From positions 1 to 8,269 of the forward strand of contig JALUXQ010000186.1 in NCBI GenBank assembly GCA_027013265.1: a stretch of 8,269 nt of DNA. Direction: 5' to 3'. The notes beneath the pieces were generated by a model, which ran no database searches, was not told the origin of the DNA, and saw nothing but the letters and a program-made list of their open reading frames with translations. Positions within the stretch are counted from its first letter, which is position 1, and each line of letters starts with the position of its first letter. Below, piece after piece: positions 1-6,315 of this stretch. Origin of the DNA: Campylobacteraceae bacterium. Its GTDB lineage: Bacteria; Campylobacterota; Campylobacteria; Campylobacterales; Sulfurospirillaceae. The position numbers and the translations under genes were made by a program.

Positions 1-1388
1 CCCTTTGGATAAATGATATCTTCATGAAAAGAGTAGAGGAGGATGGGATTTGGACTCTTTTTGATCCTGCTGAAGTTACAGACTTGCCAAATCTTTATGG
101 CGAAGAGTTTGAAAAAAGATATCTAGAGTACGAAAGAGATGAGGAGATATCTAAAGAGCACTTAAAGGCAAAAGAGTTATGGAAGAAGATACTGCTTAGC
201 TACTTTGAGAGTGGTAGTCCATTTTTATGCTTCAAAGACAATGCAAACAGGGTAAATCCAAACAGTCACAGTGGCATCATAAGAAGCTCAAATTTGTGTA
301 CCGAGATATTTCAAAACACAGAACCAAACCACTACAAGACCAAGGTCGTCTATGAAGATGGAACATACACAACTTTTGATGAGCACGAAAAAGTAACCGT
401 AGATGGAAATATTGAAAAATATGCAAAAAAGATAACTGCACTAGATAGTATAAATGACAAAAAGATATTTATAGTTGAAAAAGAGATGGTAGAGGGCAAA
501 ACTGCAGTTTGTAATCTAGCTAGTATAAATCTTTCAAAAATAAACACAAAAGAGGATATACAAAGAGTTATACCAACTGCTACTAGAATGCTAGATAATG
601 TTATCGACCTCAACTTCTATCCTCATGCCAAAGTAAAACACACAAACCTCAAATCCCGCTCAATCGGACTAGGAGTGATGGGTGAAGCTCAAATGTTAGC
701 AGAAAAAGGGATAGAGTGGGGAAGCTATGACCACTTTAGCAAAATAGATGAGATAATGGAAGCTGTCAGCTACAATGTCATAAAAGCATCATCCAATCTT
801 GCATTAGAAAAGGGTAAATATCCTGATTTTGAGGGTTCAAAATGGAGCAAAGGTATTTTTCCGATAGACAGTGCAAACGAAGAGGCAAAAAAGCTAGTGG
901 ACCGCGGTGGGCTTTTTGGATATACATATGACTGGGAAGAGTTGAGAGAGAAAGTCAAGAAAAACGGCATGAGAAATGGGTATCTCATGGCGATAGCACC
1001 AACAAGCTCTATATCTATCTTAGTAGGAACTACTCAAACGATTGAGCCAGTATATAAAAGAAAGTGGTTTGAAGAAAATCTCTCTGGCATGATTCCTGTT
1101 GTTGTTCCAAAGCTAAGTCCTGACACTTGGAATTTTTATACGCCAGCATACGATTTAGACCAAAGACTGCTCATAAAAGCTGGCGCCATAAGACAAAAAT
1201 GGATAGACCAGGGACAGAGTCTAAATGTCTTTTTGACACTCGATAAAGCAAGTGGCAAATATCTAAATGATATCTACATGTTAGCATGGAAACTAGGTGT
1301 AAAATCCACCTATTATCTAAGAAGTCAATCCCCCGAAAATAAACTAGATGTGGCTGACAGAAGTTTAGAGTGTGAAGGATGTCAATAA
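1..1388 (+). CDS. nrdA: Class I ribonucleoside-diphosphate reductase, alpha (catalytic) subunit, 5'-truncated by window edge
   Basis: Large subunit that reduces ribonucleoside diphosphates to deoxy forms in the cytoplasm, using a radical supplied by NrdB. The frame is open from base 3 (reads LWINDIFMKRVEEDG, a conserved NrdA stretch), so the ATG at 24 is an internal Met and the real start lies upstream; about 462 C-terminal residues are visible. Counting from that Met, the SNLCTE motif gives N90, C92 and E94 (E. coli N437/C439/E441), CNLAS gives C163 (C462), STYYLRSQ gives radical-relay Y430-Y431 (Y730-Y731), and the tail CEGCQ gives the re-reducing pair C450/C453. All catalytic residues that fall inside the visible part are present. 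Between C92 and C163 lies about 46 residues more than in E. coli, which I recall as normal for Helicobacter-type NrdA. Its partner NrdB is encoded 3.2 kb downstream, past the class III genes. Confidence 0.95.
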   Translation, partial: LWINDIFMKRVEEDGIWTLFDPAEVTDLPNLYGEEFEKRYLEYERDEEISKEHLKAKELWKKILLSYFESGSPFLCFKDNANRVNPNSHSGIIRSSNLCTEIFQNTEPNHYKTKVVYEDGTYTTFDEHEKVTVDGNIEKYAKKITALDSINDKKIFIVEKEMVEGKTAVCNLASINLSKINTKEDIQRVIPTATRMLDNVIDLNFYPHAKVKHTNLKSRSIGLGVMGEAQMLAEKGIEWGSYDHFSKIDEIMEAVSYNVIKASSNLALEKGKYPDFEGSKWSKGIFPIDSANEEAKKLVDRGGLFGYTYDWEELREKVKKNGMRNGYLMAIAPTSSISILVGTTQTIEPVYKRKWFEENLSGMIPVVVPKLSPDTWNFYTPAYDLDQRLLIKAGAIRQKWIDQGQSLNVFLTLDKASGKYLNDIYMLAWKLGVKSTYYLRSQSPENKLDVADRSLECEGCQ

Positions 1389-1392
1389 GATA

Positions 1393-1413
1393 TTATTATA
1401 GTTAATATAATAA
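1393..1413 (+). terminator. A/T-only hairpin after nrdA, possible weak terminator
   Basis: Just after the nrdA stop, TTATTATA (1393-1400) and TATAATAA (1406-1413) form a perfect 8-bp stem with a 5-nt loop. It is followed by two T runs within about 20 nt (1418-1422 and 1426-1430). The stem has no G-C pair, so it would be a weak intrinsic terminator at best. Some readthrough from nrdA into nrdD is possible. Confidence 0.35.
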
Positions 1414-1435
1414 ATACTTTTTAAGTTTTTCCGAC

Positions 1436-1478
1436 AAAAAAAGTGATTATACCTCTAATTTTATGGATATAATCACTT
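1436..1478 (-). terminator. 11-bp perfect inverted repeat with T7 tail in the leftward direction
   Basis: AAGTGATTATA (1441-1451) is repeated inverted at 1468-1478. Two further C-G pairs can form inside (1452-1453 with 1465-1466) if A1467 is bulged. On the minus strand the stem is followed directly by seven T (complement of A1436-1442), the layout of an intrinsic terminator for leftward transcription. On the plus strand no T run follows. No minus-strand gene is visible upstream of it, so it may end an antisense or small RNA, block antisense transcription into nrdA, or be a protein-binding palindrome or an mRNA-leader structure for nrdD. The structure is seen; the role is open. Confidence 0.45.
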
Positions 1479-1544
1479 CAACTTACCTGTAAAAAACCTA
1501 TATTATTTTTGCGTGACAAAACAATAGCAGTTTATTTATTAAGT

Positions 1545-1571
1545 TTGGACTCAATATTCCTATAATATAAT
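1545..1571 (+). promoter_or_regulatory. Candidate sigma-70 promoter for nrdD
   Basis: Two overlapping perfect -10 hexamers TATAAT occur at 1561-1566 and 1566-1571, 27-37 bases before the nrdD ATG. TTGGAC at 1545-1550 is a possible -35, 15 bases before the second hexamer. Campylobacterota sigma-70 promoters often rely on the -10 plus upstream T-rich DNA, and TTTATTTATT lies at 1531-1540. I found no clear FNR or NrdR box in the 209-base spacer. Confidence 0.45.
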
Positions 1572-1597
1572 CTTGAAAATCTTATACGGGGTGTGCT

Positions 1598-3727
1598 ATG
1601 CTAGAAAAAGTCTTAAAAAGAGATGGGACAACTCAAGAGTTTAAAGCTTACAAGATTCAAGATGCCATCAAAAGAGCATTTAAAAGCGAAAGCACTATAT
1701 ATGATGAGAGTGTCTATAGTAATCTTGTTTCCAAAATAGAAAAAAAGAGAATAGCAGCCGTCGAAGATATCCAAGATATGATAGAATTAGAGCTATACAA
1801 AGCAAGATATTTCAATGTTATGCGCTCTTTTATGATATATCGCCATACTCACAAAATGCAAAGAGAGCATATCGTCGGTTTAAACGAAGATACCACCTTT
1901 GTAAACTCAACCCAAACCATAGAAGAGTATATAAACAAAAGTGACTGGCGTATCAAAGCAAATTCAAACACAGGCTATTCAAATGCTGGACTTGTCAACA
2001 ATACAGCAGGAAAAATAATAGCAAACTATTGGTTAGACAAAATCTACTCCAAAGAGGAGGGTTTTGCACATAGAAATGGGGATTATCATATACATGACTT
2101 GGACTGTCTTACGGCTTATTGTGCAGGCTGGAGCCTAAGAGCTCTTTTAAATGAGGGTTTCAACGGTGTAAGAGGCAGGGTAGAATCAAAACCACCTCAA
2201 CACTTCAGAGAGGCGCTAGGGCAGATGGCAAATTTCCTTGGTATCTTACAAAGTGAGTGGGCAGGAGCACAGGCTTTCAGCTCATTTGATACATATCTTG
2301 CGCCATATGTGTTCAAAGATAAGCTTCCATATGAAGAGATAAAAAAGGCAATAGTCAGCTTTGTATATAATCTAAATGTTCCGGCTCGCTGGGGTCAAAG
2401 TCCTTTTACAAATATCACTATTGACTGGACAGTTCCTAGTGATTTGGCTGATCAAACACCAACTTGCAAAGATATACATCTGTTTAAAAATTTACAAGAT
2501 AAAGAGTTGGAAATTGAGGCTAAAAAAAGAGGTGTAGAGAGTTTAGAAGATTTAACATATAAAAATTTTCAAAAAGAGATGAACCTAATCAACAAAGCCT
2601 ACTATGAAGTGATGACAAAGGGCGATAAAACGGGACAGCCATTTACATTTCCAATTCCCACAGTCAATATCACAGAAGACTTTGACTGGTACGGTGAAAA
2701 TACTGACATTCTCTTTGAAAACACAGCCAAGATTGGCTCCTCATACTTTCAAAATTTCATAGGAAGTCAGTACATAAAAGATGAAAATGGAAACTTAATA
2801 GAAAATCCAAAAGCTTATAAACCAGGCAATGTGCGAAGTATGTGTTGTAGATTGCAACTTGATTTAAGAGAGTTGCTAAAAAGAGGTGGTGGACTTTTTG
2901 GAAGCGCTGAAATGACGGGAAGTATCGGGGTTGTCACAATAAATATGGCAAGACTTGGCTATCTACACAGAGGTGACAAAGAGAAACTACTAAAAGAGGT
3001 GGAGTATCTAATGGACTTGGCAAAATCAACATTAGAGAAAAAGAGAGTATTTGTACAAGAGATGTATGAGCGAGGTCTATATCCCTATACTGCTAGATAT
3101 CTACCAGGATTTAACAATCACTTCTCGACTATTGGTGTAAATGGTGTAAACGAGATGATTAGAAATTTTACAAACGATGAGCACAATATAGCCGATGAAT
3201 TTGGAATGGAATTTGCTACAGAATTATTAGATTTTATGCGTCAAAAGATGGTCAAATACCAAGAAGAGAGTGGAAATCTATACAATCTTGAAGCAACACC
3301 AGCAGAGGGAACAACTTATAGATTTGCAAAAGAGGATAAGAAGAGATATCCGGATATTTTACAAGCTGGCATGGGAGACAATATATACTACACTAACTCC
3401 TCTCAACTTCCTGCTGGTTTTACCGATGATCCTTTTGAGGCACTTGACTTGCAAGATGATTTGCAGTGTGAATACACAGGCGGAACTGTTCTTCACCTAT
3501 ACATGAAAGAGAGGATAAGCTCAGTTGAAGCCTGTAGGCAGATGGTAAAAAATGTTATATCAAACTATAGGATGCCATACCTTACGATAACTCCTGTCTT
3601 TTCAGTATGTGAAAAGCATGGATATATCAGTGGAGAGCATGAATTTTGCCCAGAATGTGATAAAGAGTTGATAAAAAAATACAAAATAGAAGGAGAGATA
3701 GATGAGCAACAAAGAACTGCTTCATAA
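1598..3727 (+). CDS. nrdD: Anaerobic (class III) ribonucleoside-triphosphate reductase, large part lacking the glycyl-radical segment
   Basis: Catalytic body of the oxygen-sensitive class III reductase, which makes dNTPs from NTPs without oxygen. Of 709 residues, about 1-92 are an ATP-cone regulatory domain (KRDGTTQEF start). The ten-stranded barrel carries the conserved HDLDCLTAYCAGWSL stretch (candidate thiyl-radical Cys C175) and the NVRSMCCR doublet (C416/C417). The C-terminus has a zinc-binding pattern, C671/H674 and C684/C687. In canonical NrdD the glycyl-radical loop follows this zinc site in the same chain. Here the frame stops 22 residues after C687, at TAA 3725-3727, with no RVxGY motif. 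That motif is encoded by the next, overlapping ORF (26-base overlap). The ATG at 1598 has only a GGGG run (1588-1591) as ribosome-binding site. NrdD should be inactive alone and need both the small ORF product and NrdG. Split gene is favoured over frameshift; see findings. Confidence 0.95.
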   Translation: MLEKVLKRDGTTQEFKAYKIQDAIKRAFKSESTIYDESVYSNLVSKIEKKRIAAVEDIQDMIELELYKARYFNVMRSFMIYRHTHKMQREHIVGLNEDTTFVNSTQTIEEYINKSDWRIKANSNTGYSNAGLVNNTAGKIIANYWLDKIYSKEEGFAHRNGDYHIHDLDCLTAYCAGWSLRALLNEGFNGVRGRVESKPPQHFREALGQMANFLGILQSEWAGAQAFSSFDTYLAPYVFKDKLPYEEIKKAIVSFVYNLNVPARWGQSPFTNITIDWTVPSDLADQTPTCKDIHLFKNLQDKELEIEAKKRGVESLEDLTYKNFQKEMNLINKAYYEVMTKGDKTGQPFTFPIPTVNITEDFDWYGENTDILFENTAKIGSSYFQNFIGSQYIKDENGNLIENPKAYKPGNVRSMCCRLQLDLRELLKRGGGLFGSAEMTGSIGVVTINMARLGYLHRGDKEKLLKEVEYLMDLAKSTLEKKRVFVQEMYERGLYPYTARYLPGFNNHFSTIGVNGVNEMIRNFTNDEHNIADEFGMEFATELLDFMRQKMVKYQEESGNLYNLEATPAEGTTYRFAKEDKKRYPDILQAGMGDNIYYTNSSQLPAGFTDDPFEALDLQDDLQCEYTGGTVLHLYMKERISSVEACRQMVKNVISNYRMPYLTITPVFSVCEKHGYISGEHEFCPECDKELIKKYKIEGEIDEQQRTAS
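3690..3695 (+). promoter_or_regulatory. Strong Shine-Dalgarno for the separate glycyl-radical ORF
   Basis: AAGGAG sits inside the 3' end of nrdD, exactly 6 nt before the ATG at 3702. An in-frame TAG (3699-3701) directly precedes that ATG, so translation of the small frame must begin here and cannot be read in from further upstream. This site decides the start of the 54-codon gene and argues that it is independently initiated. Confidence 0.75.
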
Positions 3728-3866
3728 ACTAGAAGAGAAGAGAACAAGGTGTATAGTTTACACCAGAGTTATGGGTTATCACAGACCTGTGGAGAGCTTC
3801 AATGTTGGAAAAACTGGTGAGCATAAAGAGAGGGTTCAATTTGTCGAAAAACTCTCTTACCGATAG
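3702..3866 (+). CDS. Stand-alone glycyl-radical subunit/domain of class III ribonucleotide reductase
   Basis: A 54-residue ORF, too short for most gene callers. It reads MSNKELLHKLEEKRTRC, then IVYTRVMGYHRPVESFN, then a basic C-terminal tail ending LSYR. RVMGYHRP is the NrdD glycyl-radical signature, with G25 as the predicted radical carrier; C17 lies eight residues before it. This is exactly the segment missing from the end of the preceding nrdD frame, so the two proteins should assemble into one functional enzyme in the cytoplasm, with NrdG abstracting the hydrogen from G25. The ORF is in the +1 frame relative to nrdD, overlaps it by 26 bases, and overlaps the 5' end of nrdG. It has a better ribosome-binding site than nrdD, suggesting equal or excess production. 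Alternatives are a degenerate frameshifted nrdD or a sequencing error. The in-frame TAG before the ATG, the well-placed AAGGAG and the absence of a long homopolymer in the overlap favour a real gene. Confidence 0.8.
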   Translation: MSNKELLHKLEEKRTRCIVYTRVMGYHRPVESFNVGKTGEHKERVQFVEKLSYR

Positions 3867-4536
3867 ACCAATTTATGACATAACAAAATTTACCACGCTA
3901 GATTTTCCCAAGAATCTAGCGGCCATCTTATGGTTTTGCGGATGCAATATGCGATGTCCATACTGCTACAATAGCCCCATAGTCTTTGGATCTGGAACAA
4001 TAAGTATCCAAGAGACGCTAGATTTTCTAAAAACGAGAATAAACAAGCTTACAGGGGTTGTATTAAGTGGGGGCGAATGCACACTCTATCCAAACCTAGA
4101 AGAGCTATGCAACGAGATAAAGAGCTTAGGATTTAAGATAAAAATAGATACAAACGGAACAAATCCAAAATTAATAAAAAAATTAATAAAAAATGAACTT
4201 GTTGACTATATAGCACTTGATTACAAAGCTCCGAAAAACAAATTTGAAAGCATAACTAAAAACACAAACTTTAATGCTTTTGAGAATACACTAAACTCTC
4301 TGATTCAAGCAGATTTTCCTTTTGAAACAAGGACAACTGTGCACTCAGATCTGTTAAACGAAGAAGATATAAACTGTATAATTGACGATTTATACTCAAA
4401 AAACTACTCAAGAATCTACTATATACAAAATTATCTACATGCTGAAGATAATGTAGGACAAATAACTGCACAAAACCACCCGATAGAGACAAACAAAATA
4501 AGTGATAAAATAGATACAAACTTTCGAGAATTTTAG
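3802..4536 (+). CDS. nrdG: Anaerobic ribonucleotide reductase activating protein (radical SAM)
   Basis: Radical-SAM activase that uses a [4Fe-4S] cluster and S-adenosylmethionine to create the glycyl radical of class III reductase. From the ATG at 3802 (244 aa) the cluster motif is C48-x3-C52-x2-C55 (FCGCNMRCPYC, extra C46). SAM-binding signatures are GGE at 90-92 and IDTNGT near 115-120. The sequence resembles the NrdG2-type branch, which starts close to an IYDITKFT stretch (here residues 24-31). The start is therefore uncertain: ATG 3802 has GGAG 7 nt upstream, while TTG 3841 has GAGAGG 7 nt upstream and gives a 231-aa protein closer to family length. With TTG 3841 the overlap with the glycyl-radical ORF is 26 bases, otherwise 65. 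Either way the genes are translationally coupled. A near-tandem AATTAATAAAA repeat near 4168-4190 encodes KLIKKLIK. Confidence 0.92.
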   Translation: MLEKLVSIKRGFNLSKNSLTDRPIYDITKFTTLDFPKNLAAILWFCGCNMRCPYCYNSPIVFGSGTISIQETLDFLKTRINKLTGVVLSGGECTLYPNLEELCNEIKSLGFKIKIDTNGTNPKLIKKLIKNELVDYIALDYKAPKNKFESITKNTNFNAFENTLNSLIQADFPFETRTTVHSDLLNEEDINCIIDDLYSKNYSRIYYIQNYLHAEDNVGQITAQNHPIETNKISDKIDTNFREF

Positions 4537-4570
4537 TTTTTTTTAGATAGAATAGAAAAAAAATTGAAGG
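4537..4570 (+). promoter_or_regulatory. Candidate internal promoter and RBS for nrdB
   Basis: The 41-base gap between nrdG and nrdB has a T8 run (4537-4544), a possible -10 TAGAAT (4548-4553), an A8 run (4556-4563), then GAAGG (4566-4570) 7 nt before the nrdB ATG. A T-rich tract just before a -10 is the usual Campylobacterota sigma-70 layout. It would let nrdB be transcribed apart from the anaerobic genes. The T8 and A8 runs could also pair into a weak A-U hairpin directly upstream of the Shine-Dalgarno. Confidence 0.4.
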
Positions 4571-4577
4571 CATTTAG

Positions 4578-5600
4578 ATGAATAGAAAACACATATACAA
4601 TCCAAGTTCAGATGAAAATCTGAACGATAGGCGAATATTTGGCGGAAATCCTCATGGGATTTTAAACTTTACTCAAGCAAAATACCAATGGGCTCTTAAG
4701 TTATGGGATATGATGGAGGCAAATACCTGGTTTCCAAAAGAGGTAGATACCACCAAAGATATTGTGGATTACAACAGAAACTTGACTGATGCTGAGAAGA
4801 GAATGTATGACTTGGTATGGTCACAGCTCATTAGCATGGATAGCTTTCAAACAAACAACCTAGCTGACAATATTAACCCCTATATAACAGCTCCTGAAAT
4901 CAATGCTATACTCATCAGGCAAGCATATGAAGAGGCAAACCACTCAAAGTCCTATGCTGTTATGGTTGAAGCGATTTGCGACAATACTGACCTCATCTAT
5001 GAGATGGAGAAGCATGATGATATATTAAGAAAGAAAAATGACTACATCTCAAGTGTTTATGAAGAGCTAGCTGGTGATGTTACAGACAAAAAGATAGTTT
5101 TAGCCATGTTTGCAAACCAAATCTTAGAGGGTGTATATTTTTATTCTGGTTTTACTGCTATATATGCACTTGCTAGAGCCGGAAGGATGCTAGGAAGTGC
5201 GCAGATGATACGGTTTATACAAAGAGATGAGATAACTCACCTTCTGCTTTTTCAAAACATGATAAATTCAACAAGAAAAGAGAGACCTGAGCTGTTTACG
5301 ACTGAACTCGAAGAGCAAGTTCGTGAAATGTTCCAAAGAGCTGGAGAGCTTGAGATTGAGTGGGGCAAATATATCACACAAAATCAAATAATGGGCTTTA
5401 CTGATGACATCATAGAGGAGTATATCCATTATCTTATAGATGATAGGTTAAGTGCTGTAGGATTTGATAAGATGTACAATGCAAGCCATCCTATTAAGTG
5501 GGTAGATGATTTTTCAAAATTTAATGACCAAAAAACTAACTTTTTCGAGGGAAATGTAGCAAACTATAGCAAAGGAAGTCTATCTTTTGATGATTTCTGA
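4578..5600 (+). CDS. nrdB: Class Ia-type ribonucleoside-diphosphate reductase, beta (radical-generating) subunit
   Basis: Small subunit (340 aa, normal length) whose di-iron centre and oxygen generate the tyrosyl radical passed to NrdA. All metal ligands can be placed: D88 (SMDSFQ), E119 and H122 (EANHSKSY), E184 (QILEG), E218 and H221 (DEITH), matching E. coli D84, E115, H118, E204, E238, H241. Y126 sits four residues after H122, as E. coli Y122 does, so it is a tyrosyl-radical enzyme and not the Phe-containing class Ic. The acidic tail SLSFDDF fits the NrdA-docking peptide. It is preceded by nrdG with a 41-base gap and its last bases overlap the following hydrolase gene, so nrdB, the hydrolase and pcm probably share an mRNA. 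Placement far from nrdA, with class III genes in between, is the unusual point. Confidence 0.96.
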   Translation: MNRKHIYNPSSDENLNDRRIFGGNPHGILNFTQAKYQWALKLWDMMEANTWFPKEVDTTKDIVDYNRNLTDAEKRMYDLVWSQLISMDSFQTNNLADNINPYITAPEINAILIRQAYEEANHSKSYAVMVEAICDNTDLIYEMEKHDDILRKKNDYISSVYEELAGDVTDKKIVLAMFANQILEGVYFYSGFTAIYALARAGRMLGSAQMIRFIQRDEITHLLLFQNMINSTRKERPELFTTELEEQVREMFQRAGELEIEWGKYITQNQIMGFTDDIIEEYIHYLIDDRLSAVGFDKMYNASHPIKWVDDFSKFNDQKTNFFEGNVANYSKGSLSFDDF

Positions 5601-6315
5601 TTTAGTATCTTTAGAGTTCGCTTATGCTTCTAAGAGTTTTGAAGAAAATTTCCAAACTCTTAGCTCCCTTGTGCAAAAAACTCCAAAAAACTCTCTCGTT
5701 CAAGCACCTGAGCTTTGTCTTAGTGGATATAGATATGAAAAGCTGGAACTTAGTGCCAAATTTTCACAACAAATAGTGCCAAAAATCAAAGAATTATCGA
5801 AAGATAGGATTTTATCTTTAACTTTGGTTGAAAAAGTGGGAGAAAATTTTTTCAATATAGCAAAAATATACCATGATGAAAAAGAGATTTACTCAAGAGC
5901 CAAAGTGAAACTTTTTTCTCTTGGAGAAGAGGAGAAGCACTTTGCACAAGGGGACACCAAAGAGATTAAAACGGTAGACATTGAAGGAACTAAAATTGCT
6001 TTACTTGTATGTTTTGAACTTAGATTTACCAAACTTTGGGATAGAGTAAGTGGAGCTGACATTGTGCTTATCCCTTCATATTGGGGAAAAGGCAGGAAAG
6101 AGCATCTTGCAATCTTAAGCCGTGCCCTTGCAGTCGCCAACCAATGCTTTGTGATAGTATCAAACAGTAGCGATGATGATATGGCATCAAATAGTTGCAT
6201 AATTACTCCTTTTGGAGAAGTGATAGAAGATAGTAGTTTTGGGCTCATAAAGGCAAAATTTAGTAAAAAATTGGTAACAAAAATGAGAAGATACATAGAT
6301 GTAGGGTTGGTGTAG
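5590..6315 (+). CDS. Carbon-nitrogen hydrolase (nitrilase superfamily)
   Basis: Predicted cytoplasmic amidohydrolase, 241 aa. From the ATG at 5590 the catalytic Glu-Lys-Cys triad is E41 (QAPELCLSGY), K105 (SRAKVKLF, the YRKxHLF position) and C141 (LLVCFELRF, the usual CyDlRFP). Later family landmarks are IPSYWG and NSSDDDMASNS. The substrate cannot be told from sequence; small single-domain members include omega-amidases and deaminated-glutathione amidases, as well as N-carbamoyl amide hydrolases. The start overlaps the end of nrdB by 11 bases. A TTG one codon earlier (5587) is an alternative, because AAGGAAG (5572-5578) is 8 nt from TTG and 11 nt from ATG. The gene abuts pcm with no gap. Co-occurrence with pcm, a damage-repair enzyme, makes a repair-type amidase possible, but that is inference. 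Confidence 0.88.
   Translation: MISDLVSLEFAYASKSFEENFQTLSSLVQKTPKNSLVQAPELCLSGYRYEKLELSAKFSQQIVPKIKELSKDRILSLTLVEKVGENFFNIAKIYHDEKEIYSRAKVKLFSLGEEEKHFAQGDTKEIKTVDIEGTKIALLVCFELRFTKLWDRVSGADIVLIPSYWGKGRKEHLAILSRALAVANQCFVIVSNSSDDDMASNSCIITPFGEVIEDSSFGLIKAKFSKKLVTKMRRYIDVGLV

Noticed and set aside
24..26. ATG at 24 as the true nrdA start
   Set aside because: The frame is open upstream and encodes conserved NrdA residues (LWINDIF), and the protein would lack its N-terminal ATP cone and the first active-site cysteine region.
1441..1478. CRP/FNR-type operator based on the GTGAT...ATCAC halves
   Set aside because: The arms are separated by 16 bases, far more than the short spacer of CRP/FNR sites, and no TTGAT-N4-ATCAA match is present in the spacer.
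1389..1597. NrdR box upstream of nrdD
   Set aside because: No 16-base palindrome resembling the ACACwATATATwGTGT consensus was found by eye; A/T-rich stretches only.
3673..3679. A7 run as a programmed frameshift site joining nrdD to the glycyl-radical frame
   Set aside because: Slipping here into the needed +1 frame would hit the TAG at 3699-3701 before reaching the glycyl-radical segment, so any shift would have to occur within 3702-3727, where no slippery run or long homopolymer exists.
1598..3866. nrdD as a broken pseudogene
   Set aside because: Both pieces keep all expected motifs, there are no other disruptions in 709 codons, and the second piece has its own well-placed ribosome-binding site; a single unlucky base error remains possible but is less likely.
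4271..4573. Minus-strand 100-codon open frame
   Set aside because: Shadow of the A/T-rich 3' end of nrdG; low-complexity Leu/Ser-rich product with no family resemblance.
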